DNA of 64,000 bases from assembly GCF_965248315.1 (NCBI RefSeq), contig NZ_CBDFIX010000002.1, positions 3,348,001 to 3,412,000 of the forward strand. The letters are read 5' to 3'. Source of the stretch: Ulvibacterium sp965248315. Its GTDB lineage: Bacteria; Bacteroidota; Bacteroidia; Flavobacteriales; Flavobacteriaceae. Below the pieces are notes generated by a model that was not told where the DNA came from, did no database searches, and saw only the letters and a list, made by a program, of their open reading frames with translations. The position numbers and the translations under genes are program-made. This document shows positions 53,860 to 62,401 of the stretch, piece after piece (position 1 is the stretch's first letter; each line of letters begins with the position of its first letter).

Positions 53860-55377
53860 ATGGGGAAGAGAAAACTGGAAATAATGGACACAACCCTTAG
53901 GGATGGGGAACAGACCTCAGGGGTATCCTTTTCAGTATCGGAGAAACTGACTTTGGCCAAACTACTATTGGACGAACTTAAGGTAGACCGTATAGAAATA
54001 GCATCTGCCCGGGTGTCCAAAGGAGAATTAGAGGCCGTAAAACAGATTACGGAATGGGCTGTTTCAGAAAGCTATCTAGATCGTATTGAGGTACTTACCT
54101 TTGTAGATGGCGGTATTTCGCTTAAATGGATGGAAGAAGCGGGGGCTAAAGTCCAGAATTTATTGACCAAGGGATCTCTGAACCACCTAACACACCAACT
54201 TAAGAAGACACCCGAACAGCATTTTTCTGATATCGCGGCCGTTTTTGATTTAGCCCAAAAGCAAGGTGTAACAACCAATGTCTATTTGGAGGATTGGAGC
54301 AATGGTATGCGGAATTCCAAAGAATATGTATTTCAGTATCTCGATTTTTTGGCCTCACAGCCCATAAAAAAACTGTTGCTTCCAGATACATTGGGGATTC
54401 TTACCCATACGGAAACCTTTAATTACTTGTCCGAAATCTTGGAACGCTATCCTAATTTTCATGTAGACTTCCATGGTCATAACGATTACGATCTGGGTGT
54501 AGCCAATATCATGGAAGCTGTAAAGGCGGGTTGTCATGGACTTCACCTAACCGTCAACGGCATGGGAGAGCGGGCAGGTAATGCCCCAATGGCCAGTGCC
54601 GTGGCCGTAATAAACGATTTTTTGCCGGAGGTAGAAATTGCCATTAACGAATCCTCGTTGTTCAAGGTAAGTAAATTGGTATCCGCTTTTACTGGTTTTG
54701 GTATACCTGCCAATAAACCCATTGTTGGAGATAATGTTTTTACCCAAACTGCTGGAATACACGCAGATGGAGATAATAAAAATAACTTATACTTCAATAG
54801 TCTATTGCCCGAACGATTTGGTCGAAAACGAAAATACGCTTTGGGAAAAACCTCGGGCAAAGCGAATATCCAGAAGAACCTGCAGGAGTTGGGACTCACC
54901 CTAAACGATGAGGAACTAAAAAAAGTGACTGCTCGTATTATTGAATTGGGGGATAAAAAGGAAAAAGTAACCAAAGATGACCTGCCCTATATCATCTCTG
55001 ACGTTTTGGATAGTGATACATTTCAACAAAAGGTATTTGTTAAATCCTATGTACTAACCCATTCCAAAGGACTAAAACCTTCAACTACAGTTTCTGTTGA
55101 CCTGAATGGTAAAATCTACGAGGAAAACGCCCAAGGAGATGGACAATTTGATGCCTTTATGAATGCGTTGCGTAAAGTATACCGTTCCGAAAAATTAGAA
55201 TTGCCCAAACTGGTTGATTATGCGGTACGTATTCCACCTGGCAGTAATTCCGATGCACTTTGTGAGACCATTATCACTTGGCAGGACAACAACACCGACT
55301 TTACTACCAGGGGATTGGATTCCGACCAAACCGTTTCGGCCATAAAGGCTACGGAAAAGATGCTCAACATTATTTAA
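53860..55377 (+). CDS. leuA: 2-isopropylmalate synthase family protein with regulatory domain
   Basis: The 505-residue protein has an HMGL-like TIM barrel, with MDTTLRDGEQTSG (metal site) and HGHNDYDLGVAN. After a linker it has an alpha-isopropylmalate-synthase regulatory (LeuA allosteric) domain (about 375-505). Position between leuD and leuB supports 2-isopropylmalate synthase, the first step of leucine synthesis. The sequence type is close to citramalate synthase (CimA), so a threonine-independent isoleucine role is an alternative; leucine feedback is expected. It starts 111 bases after leuD, in a gap where ATTTAGGGTG occurs twice. Confidence 0.85.
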   Translation: MGKRKLEIMDTTLRDGEQTSGVSFSVSEKLTLAKLLLDELKVDRIEIASARVSKGELEAVKQITEWAVSESYLDRIEVLTFVDGGISLKWMEEAGAKVQNLLTKGSLNHLTHQLKKTPEQHFSDIAAVFDLAQKQGVTTNVYLEDWSNGMRNSKEYVFQYLDFLASQPIKKLLLPDTLGILTHTETFNYLSEILERYPNFHVDFHGHNDYDLGVANIMEAVKAGCHGLHLTVNGMGERAGNAPMASAVAVINDFLPEVEIAINESSLFKVSKLVSAFTGFGIPANKPIVGDNVFTQTAGIHADGDNKNNLYFNSLLPERFGRKRKYALGKTSGKANIQKNLQELGLTLNDEELKKVTARIIELGDKKEKVTKDDLPYIISDVLDSDTFQQKVFVKSYVLTHSKGLKPSTTVSVDLNGKIYEENAQGDGQFDAFMNALRKVYRSEKLELPKLVDYAVRIPPGSNSDALCETIITWQDNNTDFTTRGLDSDQTVSAIKATEKMLNII

Positions 55378-55399
55378 TTAAAACCAACATAAATAGTTT

Positions 55400-56455
55400 A
55401 TGAAACTAAACATAGCGCTTTTGGCAGGGGACGGTATCGGCCCAGAAGTAATAGATCAAGCTGTAAAAGTTTGCGATGCCATCGCAGAGAAATACAATCA
55501 TGAAATCAATTGGGCGCCGGCGCTCACCGGAGCAATCGCTATTGATACCGTTGGAGAGCCCTACCCGGACGAAACCCATGAAATCTGTGCCAACTCGGAT
55601 GCCGTTTTATTCGGTGCAATTGGACATCCTAAATTTGATAATGACCCAACGGCCAAGGTGCGGCCAGAGCAGGGTTTATTGAAAATGCGGCAAAAGTTAG
55701 GGCTTTTTGCTAATGTTAGGCCCACATTTACGTTTCCATCCTTGATTGATAAATCACCTTTGAAACGAGATCGAATAGAAGGAACGGATTTAATCATATT
55801 AAGGGAACTTACCGGCGGCGTATATTTTGGAGAAAGAGGCCGAAAGGACAACGGGGATACTGCCTTTGATACCATGACCTATCAACGGTTTGAAATTCAA
55901 CGTTTGGCCAAAAAGGGTTTTGAAATGGCCATGAAGCGTTCTAAAAAACTATGCTGCGTAGATAAGGCCAATGTTTTGGAAGCCTCGCGATTATGGCGTG
56001 AAACCGTGCAGGCCATGGAAAAGGATTATCCGGAGGTAGAAGTTTCTTACGAGTTCGTAGATGCCGTGGCAATGCGCTTAATACAATGGCCCAAGGATTA
56101 CGATGTAATTATTACAGCCAATCTCTTTGGTGACATTTTAACGGACGAGGCTTCCGTAATATCCGGATCTATGGGCTTGATGCCTTCTTCCTCAGTGGGA
56201 AGCAAGGTCTCCCTATATGAACCTATTCACGGTTCCTATCCACAAGCCGCCGGAAAAGATATTGCCAATCCATTGGCTACAGTGCTTTCAGCAGCTATGC
56301 TTTTTGAAGATTTTGACTTGACCCAGGAAGCCCAAGCCATTCGTGATGTAGTCAATAAATCATTGGCCGAGGGCATTGTAACCGAGGATTTATCCAATGG
56401 TGGCAAAGCTCATAAGACTAGTGAAGTCGGTAACTGGTTGGCAGCGAATATTTAA
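55400..56455 (+). CDS. leuB: 3-isopropylmalate dehydrogenase
   Basis: The 351-residue enzyme oxidises and decarboxylates 3-isopropylmalate with NAD. It has the N-terminal LLAGDGIGPEV, the substrate loop RPEQGLLKMRQKLGLFANVRP, RELTGGVYFGERG and the metal-site aspartates around ANLFGDILTDEAS. GSYPQAAGKDIANP is the C-terminal signature. It starts 22 bases after the leuA-type gene and is followed by a terminator. It completes the leucine set. Confidence 0.96.
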   Translation: MKLNIALLAGDGIGPEVIDQAVKVCDAIAEKYNHEINWAPALTGAIAIDTVGEPYPDETHEICANSDAVLFGAIGHPKFDNDPTAKVRPEQGLLKMRQKLGLFANVRPTFTFPSLIDKSPLKRDRIEGTDLIILRELTGGVYFGERGRKDNGDTAFDTMTYQRFEIQRLAKKGFEMAMKRSKKLCCVDKANVLEASRLWRETVQAMEKDYPEVEVSYEFVDAVAMRLIQWPKDYDVIITANLFGDILTDEASVISGSMGLMPSSSVGSKVSLYEPIHGSYPQAAGKDIANPLATVLSAAMLFEDFDLTQEAQAIRDVVNKSLAEGIVTEDLSNGGKAHKTSEVGNWLAANI

Positions 56456-56475
56456 TCTGAAAAATTGCAAGATGA

Positions 56476-56510
56476 AAAAGGCCTTGAAGTACTTTACTTC
56501 AGGGCCTTTT
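56476..56510. terminator. Bidirectional terminator between leuB and the MFS gene
   Basis: The stem AAAAGGCC...TGAAGTA pairs with TACTTCA...GGCCTTTT around loop CTT with a small mismatch. It starts 20 bases after leuB and lies before the convergent MFS stop, so it can end both transcripts. Confidence 0.88.
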
Positions 56511-56535
56511 CTTATGCTAAAAATTCCCATTACTG

Positions 56536-57726
56536 TTAATAGGCCATTTTGTATCGTTTGGCTTTTTGTCGTCTGTACATCAATATACTTAAGGCTATGC
56601 CAACACCAACCGCGGCCAAAACGGCACCAACCACTCCTGCATATACAATTCCATGACCATAGGCTATAGGTAATCCGGCTAAATAAGCCCCGGAGGCGTT
56701 GCCCATGTTAAAGGCACTTTGATTCATAGAGGAACCTAGCATTTCCGAACCCCTAGATGCATTGATGATCGCCATTTGAATAGGGGTAGCCACTGTAAAT
56801 GATGCCGTGCCTATTAAAAACGTCATCGTTAAAATGGCATAAGGATTTGTTGCCACAATGGCATTGACCAATAATAATCCGACCATAATGGACAAACTAA
56901 TGGCCACGGCTTTTAACGGTGAAAACCATTCCGCCATCTTCGCTCCTATAAAGTTGCCCATGACCATTCCGAGGCCGGCGAGTATCATGGCATAACCCAC
57001 CATGTAGTCTGCCAATCCCGCTACTTCAGTTATCAGAGGGGCAATATAACTGTACCAGGCAAAAAACCCTCCTGTTCCAATTGTGGTTAGTAAAATCAGG
57101 GCCCACAGCTCTCTGTTTTTAAGACCTTTGTTCTCATGGGATGTTGCGGTTGGTGGCAACTGAGGCAATTTGGGCATCCAAAAATATATGCTGGCCATCG
57201 TAATCAATCCCACAATTCCTACCATATAGAAAGAGGCGCTCCAATCATAGTGATGACCAATATACGTTCCTATCGGGACTCCAATTACGTTGGCAATCGT
57301 AAGGCCCGAAAACATAACGGCAATCGCCTGTGCAATCTTACCGGTTTTCGCCAATCTACCGGCAACAACGGCACCGATGCCAAAAAATGCCCCGTGGGGA
57401 AGGCCCGATAAAAATCTAGAAATCAGCAGCGTAGCATAGTTTTCCGCTAGGCCGGACAAACTATTGAACAAGGCAAACCATGCCATTAAAAGTAGCAAAG
57501 TCTTCCGTGAATCCATCTTTCCGCCTATTTTGGTAAACAAGGGGGCTCCAATTACAACCCCTAACGCATAGGCAGCTATGGCATGACCCGCCTGTGGTAT
57601 GGTGATATTCAACCCACGGGCCACATCGGGCAGAATGCCCATAATCACAAATTCTGTAAGTCCAATACCAAAACCTCCTATTGCCAAGGCAATTAGAGCT
57701 TTTCTAGTTGATATATTTGTTTCCAT
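56536..57726 (-). CDS. MFS transporter (AraJ/PbuE-like efflux family)
   Basis: The protein of about 396 residues has twelve predicted membrane helices. It starts ISTRKALIALAIGGFGIGLTEFVIMGILPDVARGLN, the pattern of the DHA1/AraJ-type efflux group. The loop GGKMDSRKTLLL after helix 2 is the MFS motif A region. It probably exports a small molecule such as a sugar, drug or purine; the substrate cannot be told. The ATG at 57726 is preferred over 57735. It sits alone between the leucine genes and the GapN-like gene. Confidence 0.88.
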   Translation of the reverse strand: METNISTRKALIALAIGGFGIGLTEFVIMGILPDVARGLNITIPQAGHAIAAYALGVVIGAPLFTKIGGKMDSRKTLLLLMAWFALFNSLSGLAENYATLLISRFLSGLPHGAFFGIGAVVAGRLAKTGKIAQAIAVMFSGLTIANVIGVPIGTYIGHHYDWSASFYMVGIVGLITMASIYFWMPKLPQLPPTATSHENKGLKNRELWALILLTTIGTGGFFAWYSYIAPLITEVAGLADYMVGYAMILAGLGMVMGNFIGAKMAEWFSPLKAVAISLSIMVGLLLVNAIVATNPYAILTMTFLIGTASFTVATPIQMAIINASRGSEMLGSSMNQSAFNMGNASGAYLAGLPIAYGHGIVYAGVVGAVLAAVGVGIALSILMYRRQKAKRYKMAY

Positions 57727-57735
57727 ATGTACCAT

Positions 57736-58033
57736 TTTTGTTTTAAACTAATAAGCCGTACAATTTTTAAATGTTATTGCAGAGCTTCTCATTATTTTAA
57801 AAACAAAATTATCTCAGGAAACCATCGGGGAACTATTCGTTTTTGTCGAGTTTCTATGCAGTATTAACCACAATAAACTTCAATACCAACACCGTAAGGT
57901 AATTTTTGACATATCATTGTTGTTCGTGTTGTCCTATGGAAAATTGAATAGGGATTGGTGTTGGTAAGTGAAGAATAGCTAAAAAACAAAAACCTCCCCT
58001 AATTGGGGAGGCGTTACCCTACAATACTTAACA
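57736..58033. other. Intergenic region between the MFS and GapN-like genes
   Basis: About 300 bases without a supported open frame. It should hold the MFS promoter, but I see no clear TAnnTTTG box on the minus strand. Its far end holds the GapN-like gene terminator (57980-58011). Confidence 0.5.
57980..58011 (-). terminator. Terminator of the GapN-like gene
   Basis: The stem CCTCCCC/GGGGAGG (57993-57999 and 58005-58011) closes a five-base loop. On the minus strand it is followed by TTTTTGTTTTTT. It lies 22 bases after the stop codon. Confidence 0.9.
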
Positions 58034-59626
58034 CTAAAGGATATAATCCGTACTTACAAAGTTGGATAGTTTGATGTCCAGCAATTTTTCTACCGTCTCG
58101 TTATTGAGGTCGCTGTCCTTAAAAGCTACGAACGTACGTACGGAAAACGACCGGAGCGCATCATACACACTTAAAGTGGACTGTGCGGAATCCTTTCTTC
58201 CGGTGAAGGGATACACATCAGGGCCTCGCTGGCAGGAACTGTTTAGGTTAACCCGACAAACTAGATTCACTAAAGTATCAATGAGCGGGGCAAGTGCATA
58301 TACATCCTTTCCAAAGAGGCTTACCTGTTGACCGTAATTACTTTCGGCCATATCATCCAGTGGTTCCTGGATATCGGAAAATGAAACTACTGGTATGACC
58401 GGGCCAAACTGCTCTTCTTTATACACCCGCATATCCTTTGTAACGGGATGTAGTACAGCTGGCCATATATAATTATGGGTCTGCTGTCCTCCTTTTTTGT
58501 TCCATACTTTGGCACCTTTCTGTACCGCATCGTCTATCAATTCCTGAATATAGGTAGGTTTATCCGGCTCGGGCAATGGGGTCAATTTAGCACCATTATC
58601 CCAAGGGTTACCAAACTTTAGGGAATCTACTTTTTCGGCAAAACGTTTTAGAAACTCTTCTTTAATATATTCGTGTACATAGATTACCTTCAGTGCTGTA
58701 CATCGCTGTCCATTAAAGGACAGGGTCCCGGCAAGACACTCGTTAATAGTCAGATCTAAGTCGGCATCGGGCAAAATAATAGCCGGATTCTTGGCTTCCA
58801 AACCTAAAACCAATCGCAATCGATTACTTTTTGGATGTTGATCTTGCAAAGCGTTGGCCGACTTACTGTTACCTATCAAAGCCAAAACATCAATTTTACC
58901 GGTCTGCATTATCGGAGCAGCCACGGCCCTACCCCTACCGAATAAAATATTCACAACGCCTTTAGGGAAACTATTCTGAAAAGCCTCCAAAAGGGGTGTA
59001 ATCAATAACACGCCATACTTGGCCGGCTTAAAAATGGTTGTGTTCCCCATTATAATAGCAGGAATAAGAAGGGCAAAGGTCTCGTTTAAGGGATAATTAT
59101 AAGGTCCAAGACAGAGTATTACCCCCAAAGGCCCTCTTTTGATGTGGGCATACACCCCATCAAATTTCTGGAATTTAGCGGCATCCCTATCCAATTGCTT
59201 GTACTCCTCGATAGTATCCCGGATATATTCTACGGTTCGATCAAATTCCTTTTGTGAATCGGGCAAGGACTTGCCAATTTCCCACATGAGCAATTTGACA
59301 ATTTCACCTCTTTTGGTTTCCATTTGCTGCACAAATTTCTCCATGCAGTCTATCCTATCCCGAACATGCATAGTAGGCCAAACTCCCTGTCCTTTGTTAT
59401 AGGCCAAAAGAGCGGCGTCCAAAGCCCGTAAGGCTTCGGGTTCTCCCATATCGGGTATACTTCCTAAAAGCGTGGGTTCATAACTCTCCGTTGAGGAGAT
59501 GGTAGAAAATACTTCAGTGGTGTTTCCCGTCCACTCTTGCATTTCTCCATTGATCAAATACTGTTTTTGATGAATCGTATTATCAATTTGGAACTCGGCC
59601 GGTATGATTGTTTGTGTTGTTTCCAT
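58034..59626 (-). CDS. NADP-dependent glyceraldehyde-3-phosphate dehydrogenase (GapN-like aldehyde dehydrogenase)
   Basis: The 530-residue enzyme is an aldehyde dehydrogenase superfamily member of the GapN type. It has LGPYNYPLNE (cofactor entry), GLEAKNPAIILPDADLD (catalytic glutamate loop) and NGQRCTALK with the nucleophilic cysteine. GapN oxidises glyceraldehyde-3-phosphate to 3-phosphoglycerate with NADP, bypassing ATP formation in glycolysis and supplying NADPH. NADPH is used by the neighbouring ilvC product, a possible functional link. It is a separate transcript, framed by terminators. Confidence 0.87.
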   Translation of the reverse strand: METTQTIIPAEFQIDNTIHQKQYLINGEMQEWTGNTTEVFSTISSTESYEPTLLGSIPDMGEPEALRALDAALLAYNKGQGVWPTMHVRDRIDCMEKFVQQMETKRGEIVKLLMWEIGKSLPDSQKEFDRTVEYIRDTIEEYKQLDRDAAKFQKFDGVYAHIKRGPLGVILCLGPYNYPLNETFALLIPAIIMGNTTIFKPAKYGVLLITPLLEAFQNSFPKGVVNILFGRGRAVAAPIMQTGKIDVLALIGNSKSANALQDQHPKSNRLRLVLGLEAKNPAIILPDADLDLTINECLAGTLSFNGQRCTALKVIYVHEYIKEEFLKRFAEKVDSLKFGNPWDNGAKLTPLPEPDKPTYIQELIDDAVQKGAKVWNKKGGQQTHNYIWPAVLHPVTKDMRVYKEEQFGPVIPVVSFSDIQEPLDDMAESNYGQQVSLFGKDVYALAPLIDTLVNLVCRVNLNSSCQRGPDVYPFTGRKDSAQSTLSVYDALRSFSVRTFVAFKDSDLNNETVEKLLDIKLSNFVSTDYIL

Positions 59627-59651
59627 AAAAATAGCTATGTAATTGATATGA

Positions 59652-59680
59652 TAAAAAAATCCCCGACTTCTCAGGGATTT
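59652..59680 (-). terminator. Terminator downstream of ilvC
   Basis: On the minus strand AATCCC/GGGATT (with inner GA/TC pairing) is followed by a run of seven Ts. It lies just after the ilvC stop at 59686 and separates the ilv genes from the GapN-like gene. Confidence 0.75.
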
Positions 59681-59685
59681 AATCG

Positions 59686-61161
59686 TTAAACAATAGGTTT
59701 CATTGCGGTCATTGACTCCCTGAGACGGGCCCCGACAATTTCAACCGGATGTTCCCGCAGTACTTTGTTTACCGTAATCAGTTTGGCATTATCCACCCCC
59801 GCATCCTTGCCTTCGCCAAAATGGGTGCCAATGACATCGGTATCTATTTTCTTCATAAAATCCGCTAACAAAGTCTTGCATGCATGATCAAATAGGTAGC
59901 AACCATACTCGGCTGTATCCGAGATTACCCTATTCATCTCAAACAATTTTTTCCGTGCAATCGTATTGGCAATTAAAGGAGTCTCATGCAGAGATTCATA
60001 GTATGCGGATTCCCCAATGATTCCAGATTCCGTCATGGATTCATAGGCCAATTCCACACCGGCTCTCACAAAAGCTACCATTAACACCCCATTGTCATAA
60101 TATTCCTGTTCTGAGATTTTATCATCTCCCGCTGGAGTTTTCTCAAAAGCGGTCTCTCCTGTTGCCGCCCGCCATTCCAGCAGGTTTTTGTCATCATTGG
60201 CCCAATCTTCCATCATGGTCTTGGAAAAATGCCCTGTCATGATATCGTCCATATGTTTGTGGAACAAAGGTCGCATGATGTCCTTTAATTCTTCGGAGAG
60301 TTCAAAAGCCTTGATTTTTGCAGGGTTGGACAAACGATCCATCATGTTGGTGATTCCACCATATTTCATCCCTTCAGTAACTGTTTCCCAACCATATTGA
60401 ATCAATTTGGAAGCATAACCGGGTTCGATCCCTTTTTCTATCATCTTATCGAAACAAAGGATAGACCCTGTTTGCAAAAGACCACAAAGAATGGTCTGTT
60501 CTCCCATTAAATCCGATTTTACCTCCGCAACGAACGAAGATTCCAAAACGCCTGCCCTGTGGCCTCCAGTACCAACGGCGTAGGCCTTGGCCTGTTCCAA
60601 GCCTTTCCCTTGGGGGTCATTATTCGGATGAACTGCAATAAGCGTCGGTACACCAAATCCCCTTTTATATTCTTCCCTGACCTCTGATCCTGGACATTTT
60701 GGAGCTACCATAATAACGGTCAGATCCTCACGTATCTGCATTCCTTCTTCAACAATGTTAAATCCGTGGGAGTAGGACAAGGTGGCACCCTTTTTCATTA
60801 AGGGCATCACCGCATTGATAACACTGGTATGCTGCTTGTCAGGCGTAAGGTTGATAACGACGTCTGCCTCCGGAACAAGTTCTTGATAGGTACCGACGGT
60901 AAAACCATTTTCTGTAGCATTTTTATAGGACTGACGTTGCTCCTTTATGGCGGCTTCTCGAAGTGTATATGAAATATCAAGTCCCGAGTCCCGCATATTA
61001 AGACCTTGATTCAAACCTTGGGCGCCGCAGCCTACAATAACGATTTTCTTTCCTTTCAATGCGGATACGCCATCCGAAAATTCACTGGATTCCATGAACC
61101 TACATTTCCCCAATTGCGCTAATTGATCTCGTAAGGATAACGTATTAAAATAATTTGCCAT
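59686..61161 (-). CDS. ilvC: Ketol-acid reductoisomerase, class II (long form)
   Basis: The 491-residue enzyme rearranges and reduces acetohydroxyacids with NADPH in isoleucine, valine and leucine synthesis. It has the N-terminal Rossmann motif GCGAQGLNQGLNMRDSG and two copies of the helical knotted domain, which give the class II length (the short form is about 330 residues). It is the last gene of the ilvB-methyltransferase-ilvN-ilvC unit, 36 bases after ilvN. All expected regions are present. Confidence 0.95.
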   Translation of the reverse strand: MANYFNTLSLRDQLAQLGKCRFMESSEFSDGVSALKGKKIVIVGCGAQGLNQGLNMRDSGLDISYTLREAAIKEQRQSYKNATENGFTVGTYQELVPEADVVINLTPDKQHTSVINAVMPLMKKGATLSYSHGFNIVEEGMQIREDLTVIMVAPKCPGSEVREEYKRGFGVPTLIAVHPNNDPQGKGLEQAKAYAVGTGGHRAGVLESSFVAEVKSDLMGEQTILCGLLQTGSILCFDKMIEKGIEPGYASKLIQYGWETVTEGMKYGGITNMMDRLSNPAKIKAFELSEELKDIMRPLFHKHMDDIMTGHFSKTMMEDWANDDKNLLEWRAATGETAFEKTPAGDDKISEQEYYDNGVLMVAFVRAGVELAYESMTESGIIGESAYYESLHETPLIANTIARKKLFEMNRVISDTAEYGCYLFDHACKTLLADFMKKIDTDVIGTHFGEGKDAGVDNAKLITVNKVLREHPVEIVGARLRESMTAMKPIV

Positions 61162-61197
61162 TTTGTGTTCTCTTTTTAATATTTAAAAGTTTAGGTT

Positions 61198-61728
61198 TTA
61201 CTTATCTTGATAAAAATCTTCCAATATCGTGCTAATGGGCATCTCCGCTTTGGTAACGGTTATGCGCCCGGAACGGACAAATTGCATAATCCCAAAGGGT
61301 TCCAGTTGGTCATGCATCTCATCTATTTCATGTCGTCTGCCTGTTTTGGCCAATACAAAGAAATCCCGCGAAACGGTAACAATCTGTGAGTTACTTTCTT
61401 TAATGATATTCTGTATTTGCCGTTCATCGAATAGCAAATGTGAGGCAATCTTAAACAGGGCGGACTCTTGGTAAATGGTCTCATCGTCTGTATGGTAGAA
61501 AGCCTTGATGACCTCTATCTGTTTTTCGATCTGGGCGACAATTTTACGGGTCCAATCCTCAGTGGTGTTGACCACTATAGTAAATTTAGAAACATGTTCT
61601 ATTTCTGATTTTGAGACGTTTAGACTTTCAACATTAATGTGTCTCTTTAAGAATATCCCGGATATTCTATTCAACAATCCTACATTGTTCTCAGAATACA
61701 CCGATATGGTAAACCATTCTTTTTTCAT
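61198..61728 (-). CDS. ilvN: Acetolactate synthase small (regulatory) subunit
   Basis: The 176-residue protein has an N-terminal ACT domain (about 3-78, FTISVYSENNVGLLNRISGIFLKR) and a C-terminal regulatory domain, the usual length for IlvN/IlvH. It binds valine and controls the large subunit. It lies 41 bases after the methyltransferase gene and 36 bases before ilvC. It is separated from ilvB by the methyltransferase, unlike the usual ilvB-ilvN neighbours. Confidence 0.93.
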   Translation of the reverse strand: MKKEWFTISVYSENNVGLLNRISGIFLKRHINVESLNVSKSEIEHVSKFTIVVNTTEDWTRKIVAQIEKQIEVIKAFYHTDDETIYQESALFKIASHLLFDERQIQNIIKESNSQIVTVSRDFFVLAKTGRRHEIDEMHDQLEPFGIMQFVRSGRITVTKAEMPISTILEDFYQDK

Positions 61729-61751
61729 AAGTCCATTTTTGATAGACCTTA

Positions 61752-61770
61752 ACAGGTTTTGGAAACCTGT
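61752..61770. repeat. Perfect hairpin in the methyltransferase-ilvN gap
   Basis: ACAGGTTT and AAACCTGT, eight-base arms with a TGG loop, at the methyltransferase stop codon. There is no T-run, so it is not an obvious terminator. It could be an mRNA-stability or attenuation hairpin, or one copy of a small dispersed repeat. Confidence 0.7.
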
Positions 61771-62354
61771 CAGATCCCAGTTTTAGCTGCCACGATCAAC
61801 CCCGTGGACCAGTTCATTTTTGTAAGATTGAAATCTTTCCTTTTTTCCAAATAGGAAACCAATCCATTCACGTTCTCCTGATGTCCTTCCGGCCAATTGG
61901 GCTGGGCGGTCATATCATCAATAACATAAAATCCACCTACTTTTACCAAATTGAGAACTTCATCAATTTCACTATACTTTCCCGGCCAGGCATCGGCAAA
62001 GATCAAATCGAACTTTGTGCCAGTATATGTTTTTATCCAATTGGATGCGTCTTGGCAAAGGATTTGAATTCTTGGGTCACCCCCAAAATATTCCTCGGCG
62101 ATATTGATCAATTCTTGGTCGTTATCCACCGTAATCAAAACGGATTCATTATCCATTCCATCTACCATCCATGACAAACTCAGACCGATTCCCGTACCCA
62201 GTTCCAAAAAACTTCCTTTAGGCTTACTGCCTATCAAAGTTTTCAGTAACGAACCAATGTACAAATCGGAAGGCATCGTAAAGCCTATTTCAATGCACTT
62301 ACGTTCTATTTCCGAATGGATTTTTGGCTTATCAAGAATATGGGTATCGTTCAT
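61770..62354 (-). CDS. O-methyltransferase-like SAM-dependent methyltransferase inside the ilv operon
   Basis: The 194-residue protein has a class I methyltransferase fold: motif I LELGTGIGLSLSW (50-62), an acidic residue after it (TVDND), and DLIFADAWPGKY and GGFYVIDDM further on. The arrangement resembles the catechol/caffeoyl O-methyltransferase group. It lies between ilvB and ilvN with 47 and 41 base gaps on the same strand, so it is surely cotranscribed. It has no known role in branched-chain amino acid synthesis. The substrate is unknown. Confidence 0.85.
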   Translation of the reverse strand: MNDTHILDKPKIHSEIERKCIEIGFTMPSDLYIGSLLKTLIGSKPKGSFLELGTGIGLSLSWMVDGMDNESVLITVDNDQELINIAEEYFGGDPRIQILCQDASNWIKTYTGTKFDLIFADAWPGKYSEIDEVLNLVKVGGFYVIDDMTAQPNWPEGHQENVNGLVSYLEKRKDFNLTKMNWSTGLIVAAKTGI

Positions 62355-62401
62355 GATGCAGTTTGGATAGACTTATTTGGCTTGAAAAATTAAAATCTTC
62401 A

